Under the pieces are notes generated by a model. It saw nothing but the letters and a program-made list of their open reading frames with translations. It was not told the origin of the DNA and ran no database searches. Positions 40,576-51,961 of a stretch of 64,000 nucleotides of DNA are shown here, piece after piece (within the stretch, counting starts at the first letter, position 1; every line of letters begins with the position of its first letter). The DNA is from Gymnothorax reevesii (lineage: Eukaryota > Chordata > Actinopteri > Anguilliformes > Muraenidae). The stretch covers positions 192,881,103 to 192,945,102 of the forward strand of contig CM056573.1 of the NCBI GenBank assembly GCA_029721435.1, in the 5' to 3' direction. The position numbers and the translations under genes were made by a program.

Positions 40576-43195
40576 TAAAACACTACATAAATGAGCTGTG
40601 AGGTAATAATAATCTCAGTATTAAAACACTGCATGAATGAGCTGTGCAGTGATTATAATCTCAGTATTAAAACACTGGATATATGAGCTGTGCAGTGATG
40701 TTAAGCTCAGTATAAAAACACTGCATGAATGAGTTGTGCAGTGATAATAATCTCAGTCTTGAAACACTGCATGAATGAGCTGTGTGGTGATAATAATGTC
40801 AGGATTAAAACACAGCATGAATGAGCTGTGTGGTGATGATAATCTCAGTACTAAAACACTGCATGATTGAGCTGTGCAGTGATAATCTCAGTATTAAAAC
40901 ACTGCAGGAATGAGCTGTGCGGTAATGATAATCTCAGTATTAAAACACTGCATGATTGAGCTGTGCAGTGATAATCTCAGTATTAAAACACTGCAGGAAT
41001 GAGCTGTGTGGTAACGATAATCTCAGTATTAAAACACTGCAGGAATGAGCTGTGTGGTGATGATAATCTCAGTATTAAAACACTGCATGATTGAGCTGTG
41101 CAGTGATAATCTCAGTATTAAAACACTGCAGGAATGAGCTGTGCGGTGATGATAATCTCAGTATTAAAACACTGCAGGAATGATCTGTGTGGTGATGATA
41201 CTCTCCGTATTAAAATACTGCAGGAATGAGCTTTGCAGTGATAATCTCAGTTTTAAAACACTGCATGAATGAGATGTGCGGAGATGATAATCTCAGTTTT
41301 AAAACACTGCAGAAATGAGCTGTGTGGTGATGATAATCTCAGTATTAAAACACTGCATGATTGAGCTGTGCAGTGATAATCTCAGTATTAAAACACAGCA
41401 TGAATGAGATGTGTGGTGATGATAATGTCAGTATTAAAACACTGCAGGAATGAGCTTTGCAGTGATAATCTCAGTATTAAAACACTGCATGAATGAGATG
41501 TGCGATGATGATAATCTCAGTATTAAAACACTGTAGGAATGAGCTGTGCGGTAATGATAATCTCAGTATTAAAACACTGCATGAATGAGCTGTGTGGTGA
41601 TGATAATCTCAGTATTAAAACATTGCATGAATGAGCTGTGAGGTAATAATAATCTCAGTATTAAAACAGTGCATGAATGAGCTGTGAGCTGATTGTAATG
41701 TCAGTATTAAAACACTACATGAATGAGCTGTGCTGTGATGATAATCTCAGTTTTAAAACACTGCAGAAAAGAGCTGTGAGGTTATAATAATCTCAGTATT
41801 AAAACACTGTAGGAATGAGCTGTGAGGTAATAATAATCTCAGTATTAAAACACTGCATGAATGAGCTGTGTGGTGATGATAATCTCAGTATTAAAACACT
41901 GCAGGAATGAGCTGTGCGGTGATGATAATCTCAGTATTAAAACACTGCAGGAATGATCTGTGTGGTGATGATACTCTCCGTATTAAAATACTGCAGGAAT
42001 GAGCTTTGCAGTGATAATCTCAGTTTTAAAACACTGCATGAATGAGATGTGCGGAGATGATAATCTCAGTAATAAAACACTGCATGATTGAGCTGTGTGG
42101 TGATGATAATCTCAGTAATAAAACACTGCATGATTGAGCTGTGCAGTGATAATCTCAGTATTAAAACACAGCATGAATGAGCTGTGTGGTGATGATAATG
42201 TCAGTATTAAAACACTGCAGGAATGAGCTTTGCAGTGATAATCTCAGTATTAAAACACAGCATGAAAGAGATGTGCGATGATGATAATCTCAGTATTAAA
42301 ACACTGTAGGAATGAGCTGTGCGGTAATGATAATCTCAGTATTAAAACACTGCATGAATGAGCTGTGTGGTGATGATAATCTCAGTATTAAAACATTGCA
42401 TGAATGAGCTGTGAGGTAATAATAATCTCAGTATTAAAACAGTGCATGAATAAGCTGTGAGCTGATTGTAATGTCAGTATTAAAACACTACATGAATGAG
42501 TTGTGCTGTGATGATAATCTCAGTTTTAAAACACTGCAGAAATGAGCTGTGAGGTTATAATAATCTCAGTATTAAAACACTGTAGGAATGAGCTGTGGGG
42601 TAATGATAATCTCAGTTTTAAAACACTGCAGCAATGAGCTGTGAGGTTATAATAATCTCAGTATTAAAACACTGCAGGAATGAGCTGTGCAGTGATGATA
42701 ATCTCAGTATGAAAACACTGCATGATTGAGCTGTGCAGTGATAATCTCAGTATTAAAACACTGCAGCAATGAGCTGTGCGGTGATGATAATCTCAGTATT
42801 AAAACACTGCAGGAATGAGCTTCGCGGTGATGATAATCTCAGTATTAAAACACTGCATGATTGAGCTGTGCAGTAATAATCTCAGTATTAAAACACTGCA
42901 GCAATGAGCTGTGCGGTGATGATAATCTCAGTATTAAAACACTGCATGATTGAGCTGTGCAGTAATAATCTCAGTATTAAAACACTGCAGGAATGAGCTG
43001 TGCGGTAATGATAATCTCAGTAGTAAAACACTGCAGGAAATAGCTGTGCAGTGATGATAATCTCAGTATTAAAACACTGCAGGAATGAGCTGTGCAGTGA
43101 TAATAATCTCAGTATTAAAACACTGCAGGAATGAGCTGTGCGATAATGATAATCTCAGTATAAAAATACTGCAGGAATGAGCTGTGCAGTGATGA
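40576..43195. repeat. 46/43-bp satellite array, about 57 units
   Basis: The unit is AATCTCAGTATTAAAACACT then GCAGGAATGAGCTGTGCGGT then GATGAT (46 bp); 43-bp variants lack one GAT. The first copy is fused to the RT of the Gmr1-type element. Distinctive variant runs (ATGATCTGTGTGG...ACTCTCCG...GAGCTTTGCAG) occur at about 41180 and again at about 41955, so a block of roughly 780 bp has been duplicated. No coding frame. Confidence 0.95.
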
Positions 43196-43845
43196 TAACG
43201 CCATGCTCCACCTGCAGTGTTCCTCTCGGCACTGAAAAAGAGCTGTAGGACAAGGCACAAAGAATCTGCCAGAATGACCCAAACACAGATCAAAGAGAAA
43301 AAATTTCTACTATATGAATGTTTGCCCTAAACTCTCTCCCATGGTAGAGAGCAGCTTGGTCCTGAACCAGCTGCAAACATCAGACATAAATGGCCCAGAT
43401 CAGTCCGGCTACCCCAGCAGAACCAAACGAGAACTTTGACGGAACCAACCGAGAGCCATAACAGAACCAGCCCAGAACCCCAAAGTATGCTTTTCAGAGA
43501 TTTTGTCCGCTTCAGCATGCTGACCTTGGCAAAGAAAGATCACTTAGCATTTAAACAACTGACAGACTCACCCCTCTTTTTCCTCAGGTATTTCATTACA
43601 GATTTGAGAGCAGTAGAAATAAACACCATCGTCTCGCTGGAGCTTTTCAGCCTGTTTCTGATAAACTGTGTCTGCTGACGTGCTAGCACGGATAGCTTTG
43701 GCTCTTTGTTAGCTGTGTGACTACTAGGTATATGTTAGCTGTTAGCGAAGTGTAAATGGCAACAATGTCATTGCAGTGTCCTGAGATGCAGTTAGCTCTT
43801 AGAGCAGCAGCTGAGTGTTTGAATAGCGTGCTAATAGACTGTTAG

Positions 43846-43960
43846 CAGTGTAATAGCTGAGTGAATGGTGCTGTTTTAGCAGTGTAATAGCTGAATTACT
43901 GGTGCTGTTTTAGCAGTGTAATAGCTGAGTGCATGGTGCTGTTTTAGCAGTGTGATAGTA
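43846..43960. repeat. 34-bp tandem repeat, about 3.5 copies
   Basis: The unit TGCTGTTTTAGCAGTGTAAT followed by AGCTGAGTGAATGG is repeated with minor changes. TGCTGTTTTAGCA is itself palindromic. Confidence 0.85.
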
Positions 43961-44055
43961 GTGTGAGGGGTGCCCAGCAGATGGAGTGATACAGACACGC
44001 TGCCTTAAAACTGCACATGCAGCAGTTCACAGAATGATCAGAGCTGGGAAATCCC

Positions 44056-44057
44056 AG

Positions 44058-44091
<34 letters not shown>
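44056..44091. repeat. (TC)n microsatellite
   Basis: An almost pure TC run. Confidence 0.9.
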
Positions 44092-44174
44092 GTGGAAGCA
44101 CTCCTCACTCCTCCTCTGCAGGGCATGATGGTCTCTAATGCTGCAGCACGACAGAAGCCTGATGCTGTATGATG

Positions 44175-44207
44175 TCAATGAGACTCCTGCAGCTGTTTGC
44201 TCTTATC

Positions 44208-44244
<37 letters not shown>

Positions 44245-44301
44245 GCACACACGCACACACACACGCACACACACAGACTCCTGCAGCTGTTTGCTCTTAT
44301 C

Positions 44302-44347
<46 letters not shown>

Positions 44348-44490
44348 TGCACGCACACACATGCACACACACACACGCGCGGACACACACAGACTCCTGC
44401 GGCTATTTGCTCTTATCATTACACACACACAAACACACACACACCCACGCATGCACACACACGCATACACATACACACGCACACACACAT
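44175..44490. repeat. Compound (CA)n microsatellite in three larger tandem copies
   Basis: A 35-bp unique segment beginning AGACTCCTGCAGCTGTTTGC (with TCTTATCATTACACAC) precedes each of three CA-rich stretches, at about 44182, 44275 and 44391. The open frames of His-Thr or Cys-Val repeats seen here are artefacts of CA repetition. Confidence 0.93.
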
Positions 44491-44586
44491 AACATGACAT
44501 AACATAACATAACATGAATGGCAAGAACAGGCCGTTTAGCCCAACTACGCTCGCCAGTTTCTTAACACTGTTGTGAATATATCCCT

Positions 44587-46174
44587 TCAGATACTCAATG
44601 ACTCAATGGTATTTAGCTTTAAGTCAAGCCTGCTCTTGAAAACCCCCAAGGTCTCTGCCTCAACAATATGGTCAGGCAAGCTATTCCACATTGAGATTAC
44701 TCTTTGGGTGAAGAAATATTTCCGAATATCAGTGCAAAATTTACCCTCGATCAACTTCCATTTGTGACCCCGAGTTCTACTCACAACACTTAGTCGAAGG
44801 AATTCTACATATTCACTTTGCTAATCCCTTTTACATATTTAAGAACCTCAATGAAATCACCCCTTGGTCTCCTTTTCCTAAGACTAAAGAGATTAAGTAT
44901 CTTCAGCCTCTTCTCATAGTTTTCATCTTTTATACCAGGAATTAGCTTAGTGGCTCTTCTCTGAACTTTCTCTAGAGCCTCTATAGCTTTCTCAAAGTAT
45001 GGTCCCCAGAACTGCACACAATACTCCAGAAGTGGTCTGACGAATGTGTTCTACAAAAGAAGCATCTCCTCCTTAGATTTGTACACAACATTTTTGCAAT
45101 GTATCCCAGCATCCGATTGGCTTTTTTAACTGCTACAGCACAATGGCTAGAACCTGTGAGGGCTTAGTCAACAATCACTCCCAGATCTTTCTTGTGTGCA
45201 GCACATTCCAGTTTTAAACCTCCCATGAAGTAATCCCGTCTAATGTTTTTATTACCTACATGTACAACTTTACATTTCGCTACATTTACCACATTTCTGC
45301 CCAATTCTGGATTCTATCCAAATCATCCTGAATCACTTTACTGGACTCTAAACAATTTGCCGAACCCCCAAATTTAGTATCATCTGCAAATGTAACTAAT
45401 CTGCTCTCAATATACTTCAATAATGTCAATAATGTAGATGAGGAACAGCAGGGGTCCCAACACTGATCCCTGGGGGACGCCACTCCCTTTCTATACCTAG
45501 CTCAGATGAGATACCACTGACCACCACTCTTTGTGTTGTGTCCTGTAACCACTTTTGAAACCACTCCAGACTACCTCCTGTAACTCCAGTGGAGCTCATT
45601 TTAAAAATTTGTCTCTTATGCGGTACTGTTTCAAATGTTTTATGAAAACCCAAGTATATGATGTCATAATAGCCTGCTCTGGTCATGGCCTCTTCAAAAA
45701 ATTCCAGAAGGTTTGTCAGGCCTGACCTTCCCTTACGGAAACCACGTTGGCTATCCCTGAAGATACTGTTTCGTTCAAGAAATAAGTCCAGCTCATCTTT
45801 TATGATAGATTCCAATATTTTTCACACAATGCTGAACTGACTGGCCTATAATTTCCTGGCTCAGTACGTTCCCCTTTCTTATATATTGGTATTATATGGC
45901 CCTGTTTCCAATCATTTGGTATTTCTCCATTTTCTAAAGACCGTCTGAAGATGGCAGATAGCGACTTAAAGATGATCTCACTAACTTCCCTAAGCACTCT
46001 AGGATATAAGCCATCAGGACCCGCCGCTTTATCTGCCTTTAGTTTATGCAACTTGTCTAATACTTTGTTATCCCGAACCTTAATTTCCGCTAAATAATCT
46101 TGAGCATTTAACATGCCCACTGGTGGAATAAAGACCCCCTCTGAGGTAAAATTCTCAACAAAGTAACTGTTCAA
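44587..46174 (-). pseudogene. CR1 reverse transcriptase
   Basis: Minus-strand blocks in order are: VLDKLHKLKADKAAGPDGLY, LENGEIPNDWKQGHIIPIYK, KGERTEPGNYRPVS (start of RT), RDSQRGFRKGRSGLTNLLEF, YYDIIYLGFHKTFETVPHKR (the DFSKAFD-type catalytic block, altered), SRLVTFADDTKFGG (catalytic ADD), IQDDLDRIQNWAEMW, VQRRATKLIPGI, LNLFSLRKRRPRGDFIEVLK, and RKYFFTQRVISMWNSLPDHI. This is the classic CR1 series. Frames change near 45800, 45480, 45290 and 44800. Confidence 0.93.
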
Positions 46175-47041
46175 GGTATCCGCAATATCCTTCTTATCAT
46201 ATAGCAGCGATCCATTTTTATTCTTTATGCACTTAACCTGCTCTTTGACTTTCCTTTTTCTGCTACAGTACTGAAAGAAGCGCTTATGGTTAGTTTTGCC
46301 CCCTCTGCAATTTGTCTTTCATACAGTCTTTTCGCATTCCTCAGCTCTTTTTTGACTACAGCCCGCATTTTACAGTATTCAGCCTTAATGTTCTCATTGT
46401 TATCCTTCATGTACATCTTATAAAGATTCCTTTTTCCCTTCAAATCCTACGAATACTTTCCCACATCTCATTTACGGACTCACAGTACAGGAGTCTCTGC
46501 CATTTTATTTCACTTAGATATGAATGCAGACTGTCAAAATTGCTCTCCTAAAATTCAAAATTTTTATTTTTGAAAACACCTTTTTAATTTCCCATTAAAT
46601 ATCAAAATTAAAACCAGAGTGATCACTTGTCCCAAGTGGCTCCAGTACCTCAACATTGCTAATTCTATCAGGGTCATTACAGAGCACTAAGTCTAAAATT
46701 GCCTTCTCTCTGGTAGGTTTATTAACATACTGCACTAAGAAATCATCATTTATAACATCTAGAAATTCTTCCTACCCCCTACCCTGTCCTTTCACCATTT
46801 CCCAATTGATACCAGGATAATTTAAGTCTCCCATGATAATAGTCCCACCGCCACTACAAGTTTGCGTAATCCTCCTAAAAAGCATTTAATTGATTGTACT
46901 GTCCAAAGCTGGTGGTCGATACCATACTCCTATGTTTAAACCTGACTCGTGTTTGCCAATGAGCCTGACCCAGATATCTTCACAGGGTAAGGAATGTTCA
47001 ATTTCGGGAATTTCCTGTAAATTTATGTTTTCGTTCACATA

Positions 47042-49576
47042 GGGGTCTATTCTCCCATGCGCTTAAGTCGAAAAAAGCACATAGCTACGCGCTTTTCAGC
47101 CTACGCCTATTCTCCCCTCGACTTAATTCTGTGCATTACGCGCCTTGAAGGCAGTTACGCGCTTGGGGCGGAGCAAGGCCAAAATTGGGGCGTTTCCGGG
47201 CGTTTCTCATGCAAATAACACTTACGCGTATTCTCCCCCTGGCTTATGCGCTTTTTCTGTTAAGCGCTTTTGAGGGCTGTATTAAGGTCAAGCGCCAACA
47301 TTAGGCAAAATTGAATATTGCGTTTGATGTCGGTTATAGGCCGAATTTTAACATTACTTTTATTTTATTTAACATGGTAAAGGTTGAGACATTTAATATT
47401 CGATTGTTTTTCTTTATTTCTAAACTACATTTCTCAAAGCCATGATAATTTATCAAACGAAATCATCACATGATATTACGCATCAGCCTCTTCTCCAATC
47501 AGTTAAATTACAAACGCAGAACAATTAATTAATACGAGCATACATTAGACCATCATTCTACCATGCCCTCAAAATCTAAAGCCAAAATGCCAGTCCTGCA
47601 TTTGCTTGCACTCTTACGTGATTGGACATCCTGGGACAACATCGAGCGCATCCAGCGCTTTCGCCTGGACCGTGCATGAGGCAATCATCTATCTTTGCCG
47701 ACTTCTGGATGAACAGCTATCCAGCCGCAGCAATTATCCACAAAACATACCCGTGGTCAACGACGTCAGAACTGCGCTGTCGCTCCTGGCATCTGGGTCG
47801 TTTCAGAGAGTGGCTGGTGATGTCATACACATCACAGGCGTCTGTGTCAAGGTGTCTGACGCAGTTCGTTGGCGCATCAAGTTCTTCTCCATGCACTTCC
47901 ACTGCAGAAAGAGTGGATGCCATCCCCTCCTCCTGTGCAGTGAAATGCACAGGGGATGATGGTTGCCCACCACCTGTTGGGTGTACACTTCTCCGGTGTG
48001 CAGAGAACCTGGCTTTTACAGCGCCCCGCAGATCTCTCCATTTATGCTTTAAATCGGGGATACTGCGCTTACATTTCCCCACCGACGCCACATCCAGAAC
48101 GATTCGCAGCTTAATTCCTCGGATCAGCCTTCATCACTTGCTTGCCATATAACACCAACATCTGTGAAATTTGGTTTTCGGCTTTGGCTCTACGTCGCCA
48201 TCATTGTCTTCCATGTTCTATTAACAAATGCGACTGCCCTGTATGTTCGTGATAATCTAAAAAGTTGTGATATTCTCACGAGTGAGGGGATTGATTTTCT
48301 AATTGAGGATATCTGTATAAACTAACTCGAGTCCTAGTAATTTCTTACCATTGGTAATACTGTGTAATTTAATGTGTGAATAAAGATATTATTAAATAAG
48401 CTACTCTAGACCCTGGCAAATACCAAAGCACTATCCATTTGTTAATCAATTTTAGCCTTTAAAGAATAGCCAACATGGGAAGAATCATTATCAGTAAATG
48501 GGATAATTGATTATAATGAAGTATTAGGCACAAGTTCAAGTGAATGTGTCGCTCAAATCAAATAGGATGATAGGCTATGGATATGGAATTCCGTCATTAC
48601 TGAGGGGGTTTCGGGGCGGGGAGATGACCGCGTGCGGGGTAAGAATCCTTGTTAAAGCGTTTCCATTTCCTTTAGTTGCAAACTTGACATCGAAGTAGTT
48701 TTCAAGTGCGCAATTTCTAAATGAGATCATATAAACTGTCTTTGATTGTCTTTGTGTGACTAGAATGTTCCCTTTGTCTTCTTCCCTGTCTTCCACGGAA
48801 CAAACAGGCTGGTGTAGGAGAGGCACAGTTTTAATGATCTGATTGCGCTGATTGAGAAGCGCTAAATTCTTTATATATTATTTCATTATCGAGGCAATTT
48901 GTTTGTATGCATAGCTTTAATGCCATGGTGGCTAGAGTAAGAAATAACAAGTGTTTGTCACGAACATATCCCCCGCCGCCGCAATTTTATGTGTGCGTAC
49001 GGACGAAGCCCAATGCTATATTAAATAAAGAGATGTCTGAATTACGTCTTGTAATTGGTACGGCCTACTATTATAGCGGCATATAAAACCTTGTATCTTC
49101 ACAATGACAAACTTCACAGGAAAATAAAAAATAAATATGAAATAAAATAATAATTAAATTATAATAATATAAATGGATAAATATAGTTTAAAATAAAAAT
49201 GTTTAATTTTGCATGTAATAATAGTGGACATACGAGTTTTCGTTTCTTATCAGTTTGGAGATACGAGGTTTTATCAGCAGGCCGACGATTTTCAAATTTA
49301 AAGTCTGGTTCGCGCTTTCCATGGACCACATATGCATTTTCATGGTTAATCAGAAAATCCTTTTTCCATGTTTTCCTGATAGCCATAATCAATGAGCTTT
49401 GTACAGAGTCTGCCTCTCTTTTGGATCAGTCACACCTCTTTCATAAGGCCGCCTACATTCTGAAGTTAAGCGCTGTGGGCGTGATCGAAGCGAGTAGGGG
49501 AGAATACGCGTAACTCAAGAGCGCTTAACTCGAAGCGCGTTAAAAAAGACTTACGCGCTAATGGGAGAATAGACCC
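47042..49576. mobile_element. PIF/Harbinger-type element inserted in the CR1 endonuclease
   Basis: The left end GGGGTCTATTCTCCCATGCG and the right end, reverse-complemented GGGGTCTATTCTCCCATTAG, are terminal inverted repeats, followed by further subterminal CTTAAGTCG/ACGCGCTT words. The flanks are ...TTCACATA and ATTGAGTG..., compatible with a 3-bp ATW duplication with one change, or a 2-bp AT duplication. It encodes a Myb/SANT-type protein on the minus strand. No transposase was recognised, so it is non-autonomous or decayed. Confidence 0.85.
47717..48214 (-). pseudogene. Harbinger Myb/SANT-like DNA-binding protein
   Basis: From ATG at 48214 the minus strand starts MEDNDGDVEPKPKTK. After frame changes (TDVGVIWQASDEG-like, then RIVLDVASVGKC) comes CKRSIPDLKHKWRDLRGAVK followed by ARFSAHRR, the third helix of a Myb/SANT-like domain with the expected tryptophan. 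It ends with an acidic and polar C-terminal region. PIF/Harbinger elements encode such a protein, which helps the transposase into the nucleus and onto DNA. This copy carries at least two shifts. Confidence 0.7.
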
Positions 49577-50122
49577 CATTGAGTGCTACGCCCCCTCCTC
49601 GCCTATTACATCTATCCTTCCTAAAGAGCTTATAACCTTCTATATTATATTCATCTGCATCCTCTTCACTAAGCCATGTCTCTGTAATCCCAACTATGTC
49701 ATAGCCCTCACTAATCATAGCGGCCTCAAGCTCTGGAAATTAATTTTTTATGCTTCTTGCATTAAAATAAAAACATTTCAGGTTATTACTAATGCTCTTC
49801 CCCTTTGATTTCCCATGCGGCCGCTGCTTCAAGCCCCCCACGCTTTGTTGTTTTAAATGTAAATCATCGATAATGCGTGTAACGCCGTCAGCCTCCATCA
49901 GGGCAGCCTGCATTTCCCTATGTGTAACACTCACTAACCTCCCTGCCCCCCAAGTCCCTAGTTTAAATAATACTGTGCTACCCTCAATATACGCTCACCC
50001 ATTGCAAAGGTACCCCTCCGGTTCAGGTGCAGCCCGTCAGGCTTGAACAGGTCACCCCTGTCCCAGAAAAAGTTCCAGTGCCCCATAAACCTGTACCCCT
50101 CTTTCCTACACCAGGTTTGTAG

Positions 50123-50732
50123 TCACGTGTTAAACCTCCAGATAAAATTTAGTTTTTTTCTGCTTGCACGTGGTACTGGTAGAATCCCGAAGAAAACTAC
50201 CATTGAGGATCTGCTCCTAAGCTTCTCAGCTAATTCCACAAATTTGCCTTGCAGAACCTCAAACCTACCCTTACCTATGTCATTTGTCCCAACTTGGACA
50301 ATGACAACTGGATCCCTCCCCGCTCTGGCCAGGAGCTTGTCTGCACGCTCCAGGAGGTCACCTACCTGGGCACCAGGCAGGCAACACACCGTACGAGACT
50401 CCTTGTCGCGTGAACAGACTAAGGTGTCTATTCCTCTAAGTACTGAGTCCCCCACTATCACTAACTCTCTTTTCTGAGGGGTAGAGGCTAACAGGGTGCC
50501 CTGCTGCTCATCAGTCCTCTCACTCTCAGGGTCAGGGGCCAATTCGAGTTCCTGCAAGGGCCGGAATCGGTTGGACACCTCAACCACTGGAGAAGCTGTC
50601 GCTGTACGGCGTGCACGCCCTTTCCTGCGCTGCCGACCTACAGTCACCCAACTTTCTCTCCCTGCCTGTTCTTGGATCCCAGTACCACCCTGCTTTGGCG
50701 TACACAACATTTCTCTAAAGGACATACTACTT
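50123..50732 (-). pseudogene. CR1 ORF1 with SGNH-hydrolase (esterase) domain
   Basis: The minus frame reads MSFREMLCTPKQGGTGIQEQ, a basic RQRRKGRARR segment, then RELVIVGDSVLRGIDTLVCS (block I with the catalytic Ser in GDS), CCLPGAQVGDLLERADKLLA, VVIVQVGTNDIGKGRFEVLQ (the GTND block) and VVFFGILPVPRASR. Sequence below 50160 holds the expected continuation, but the catalytic DxxH block is degraded. This is a second, independent esterase-type ORF1 in the window. Confidence 0.88.
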
Positions 50733-51961
50733 AGTTCTGTTGTGATTCTGCCTCTGCCATGCCGTGTACCATGTTTATGCCCATGCCCATGTTTCAAGTT
50801 CTGTGCCTGGCCTACTGCCATGTTTTGACTGACCTGTGTGTTTCTGGACTTTTGCTTATGCCTGACTATCCTTTGAATCATGTGTTGTGTTTTGGTTATT
50901 TAGATTCCATGTTTATTGTTCCACATGTTTTAGCTCAGTTTAATCCAGGCCATGTTTCCAGTCCCATGCACTGCACTTTGTGTACCCCCGTCTTGTCATG
51001 AGTGTTGTCTTTGCTCACAGTCCCTAGTATACCATGCCACTCCTTCGGGTGATTCATTCGTTTCTGGGATTCAATCTTCCTTCATTATGTCGTGTTCTTC
51101 CTTCCTCTTACTTTTACTATCTTACTAACACATACTAACAGTTTGTTATTTTTGATAATTACTTACCAACACTAACCTTGCATATTTTGACTAACTTACT
51201 AACGAGCACTCAGGATTGTATAGCTGCACTTACTAATTGACTAATGATCTCTCAGCATTCGCCCTATGGTCTCCACAACTGCTTTGTGCTGCCTTTTCTC
51301 TCTCATTATCTGTGCACTTTAGAACTCCTTGACTGGAGCTGTTTATCTGTCTATAGGTTTGTCTTGTGATCCCTGTCTGCGTCTTGGCTACGGCCAATTT
51401 CTTGTAATTAGTTTGTTCCCAATGTGTCACTCCATGATTATCATTCCCATTGATTGCACCTGTGTTCCCTTGTCATGTGGTCACCCGGAAATGTATATTA
51501 GATGTCTGTCTGTTAGTTACACTTCCTTGTCAGTTGAAAAGCATGCGTGTCTCAGTCTCTGGGGTCAAATTATGGAACAGTTTAACAGATGAATTAAGGA
51601 AATGTAAAACCATTGGCAAGTTTAAAAAAACATATAAAATTCAAATTTTAAGTAAATATAAGGATGAGGAACAGCAGTTTGACCCAGGACGGTAATGGCA
51701 GGGTTTAGAAAAATGTGGATACATTGTCTTGTTCTGTCTTCTTCTGTGTGTGCGCAGGGGGTTCAAGAAGTATAGAAATTCATTATTATATACAAGTGCA
51801 ATATTCTGAGTATATTTGTATAGAAGTAGCTTATTGAATATTATAGTCAATAAATTTTAAGTACCATTGGTTCTTGAATAGACGGTGAATGTTGTAAATA
51901 TAATAATATTGAATTAAATAACTTGACTGTAGAATGCTGTAGTACAAGGGGTAGGATTAAA

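Larger units (their letters stand above)
43196..44140. other. Non-coding stretch after the satellite
   Basis: A few short ORFs occur, including an 80-codon plus frame at 43436-43678, none with a recognisable domain. The tandem repeat at 43846-43960 and a (TC)n tract at 44056-44091 are the only structures seen. Confidence 0.4.
46225..49934 (-). pseudogene. CR1 ORF2 endonuclease and linker, split by a Harbinger element
   Basis: ORF2 starts near 49800 with NNLKCFYFNARSIKN and continues through FPELEAAMISEGYDIVGITE (TW) to about 49577. After the Harbinger element it resumes at 47040 with EIPEIEHSLPCEDIWV-like sequence, GLNIGVWYRPPALDS, TIIMGDLNYPGINWEM (the GDLN motif) and a linker (MKGKRNLYKMYMKDNNENIK) at 46443-46225. 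Several point stops are present. Confidence 0.85.

Noticed and set aside
40576..43195. A CRISPR-like array
   Set aside because: Regular spacing, but the whole unit is repeated with no unique spacers, there are no cas genes, and the context is a vertebrate genome.
44138..44524. His-Thr-rich and Cys-Val-rich ORFs
   Set aside because: Translation of CA/TG microsatellites in all frames; the same applies at 55638-56214.
47606..48152. Two overlapping plus-strand ORFs of 117 and 176 codons
   Set aside because: They lie opposite the Harbinger Myb/SANT gene, show no domain, and are best explained as shadows of the minus-strand coding sequence.
51065..51535. A host gene exon in the pyrimidine-rich sequence between the CR1 ORF1 and the LINE fragment
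   Set aside because: The stretch lies between the AGTTC duplications and behaves as LTR sequence; no coding frame was supported.
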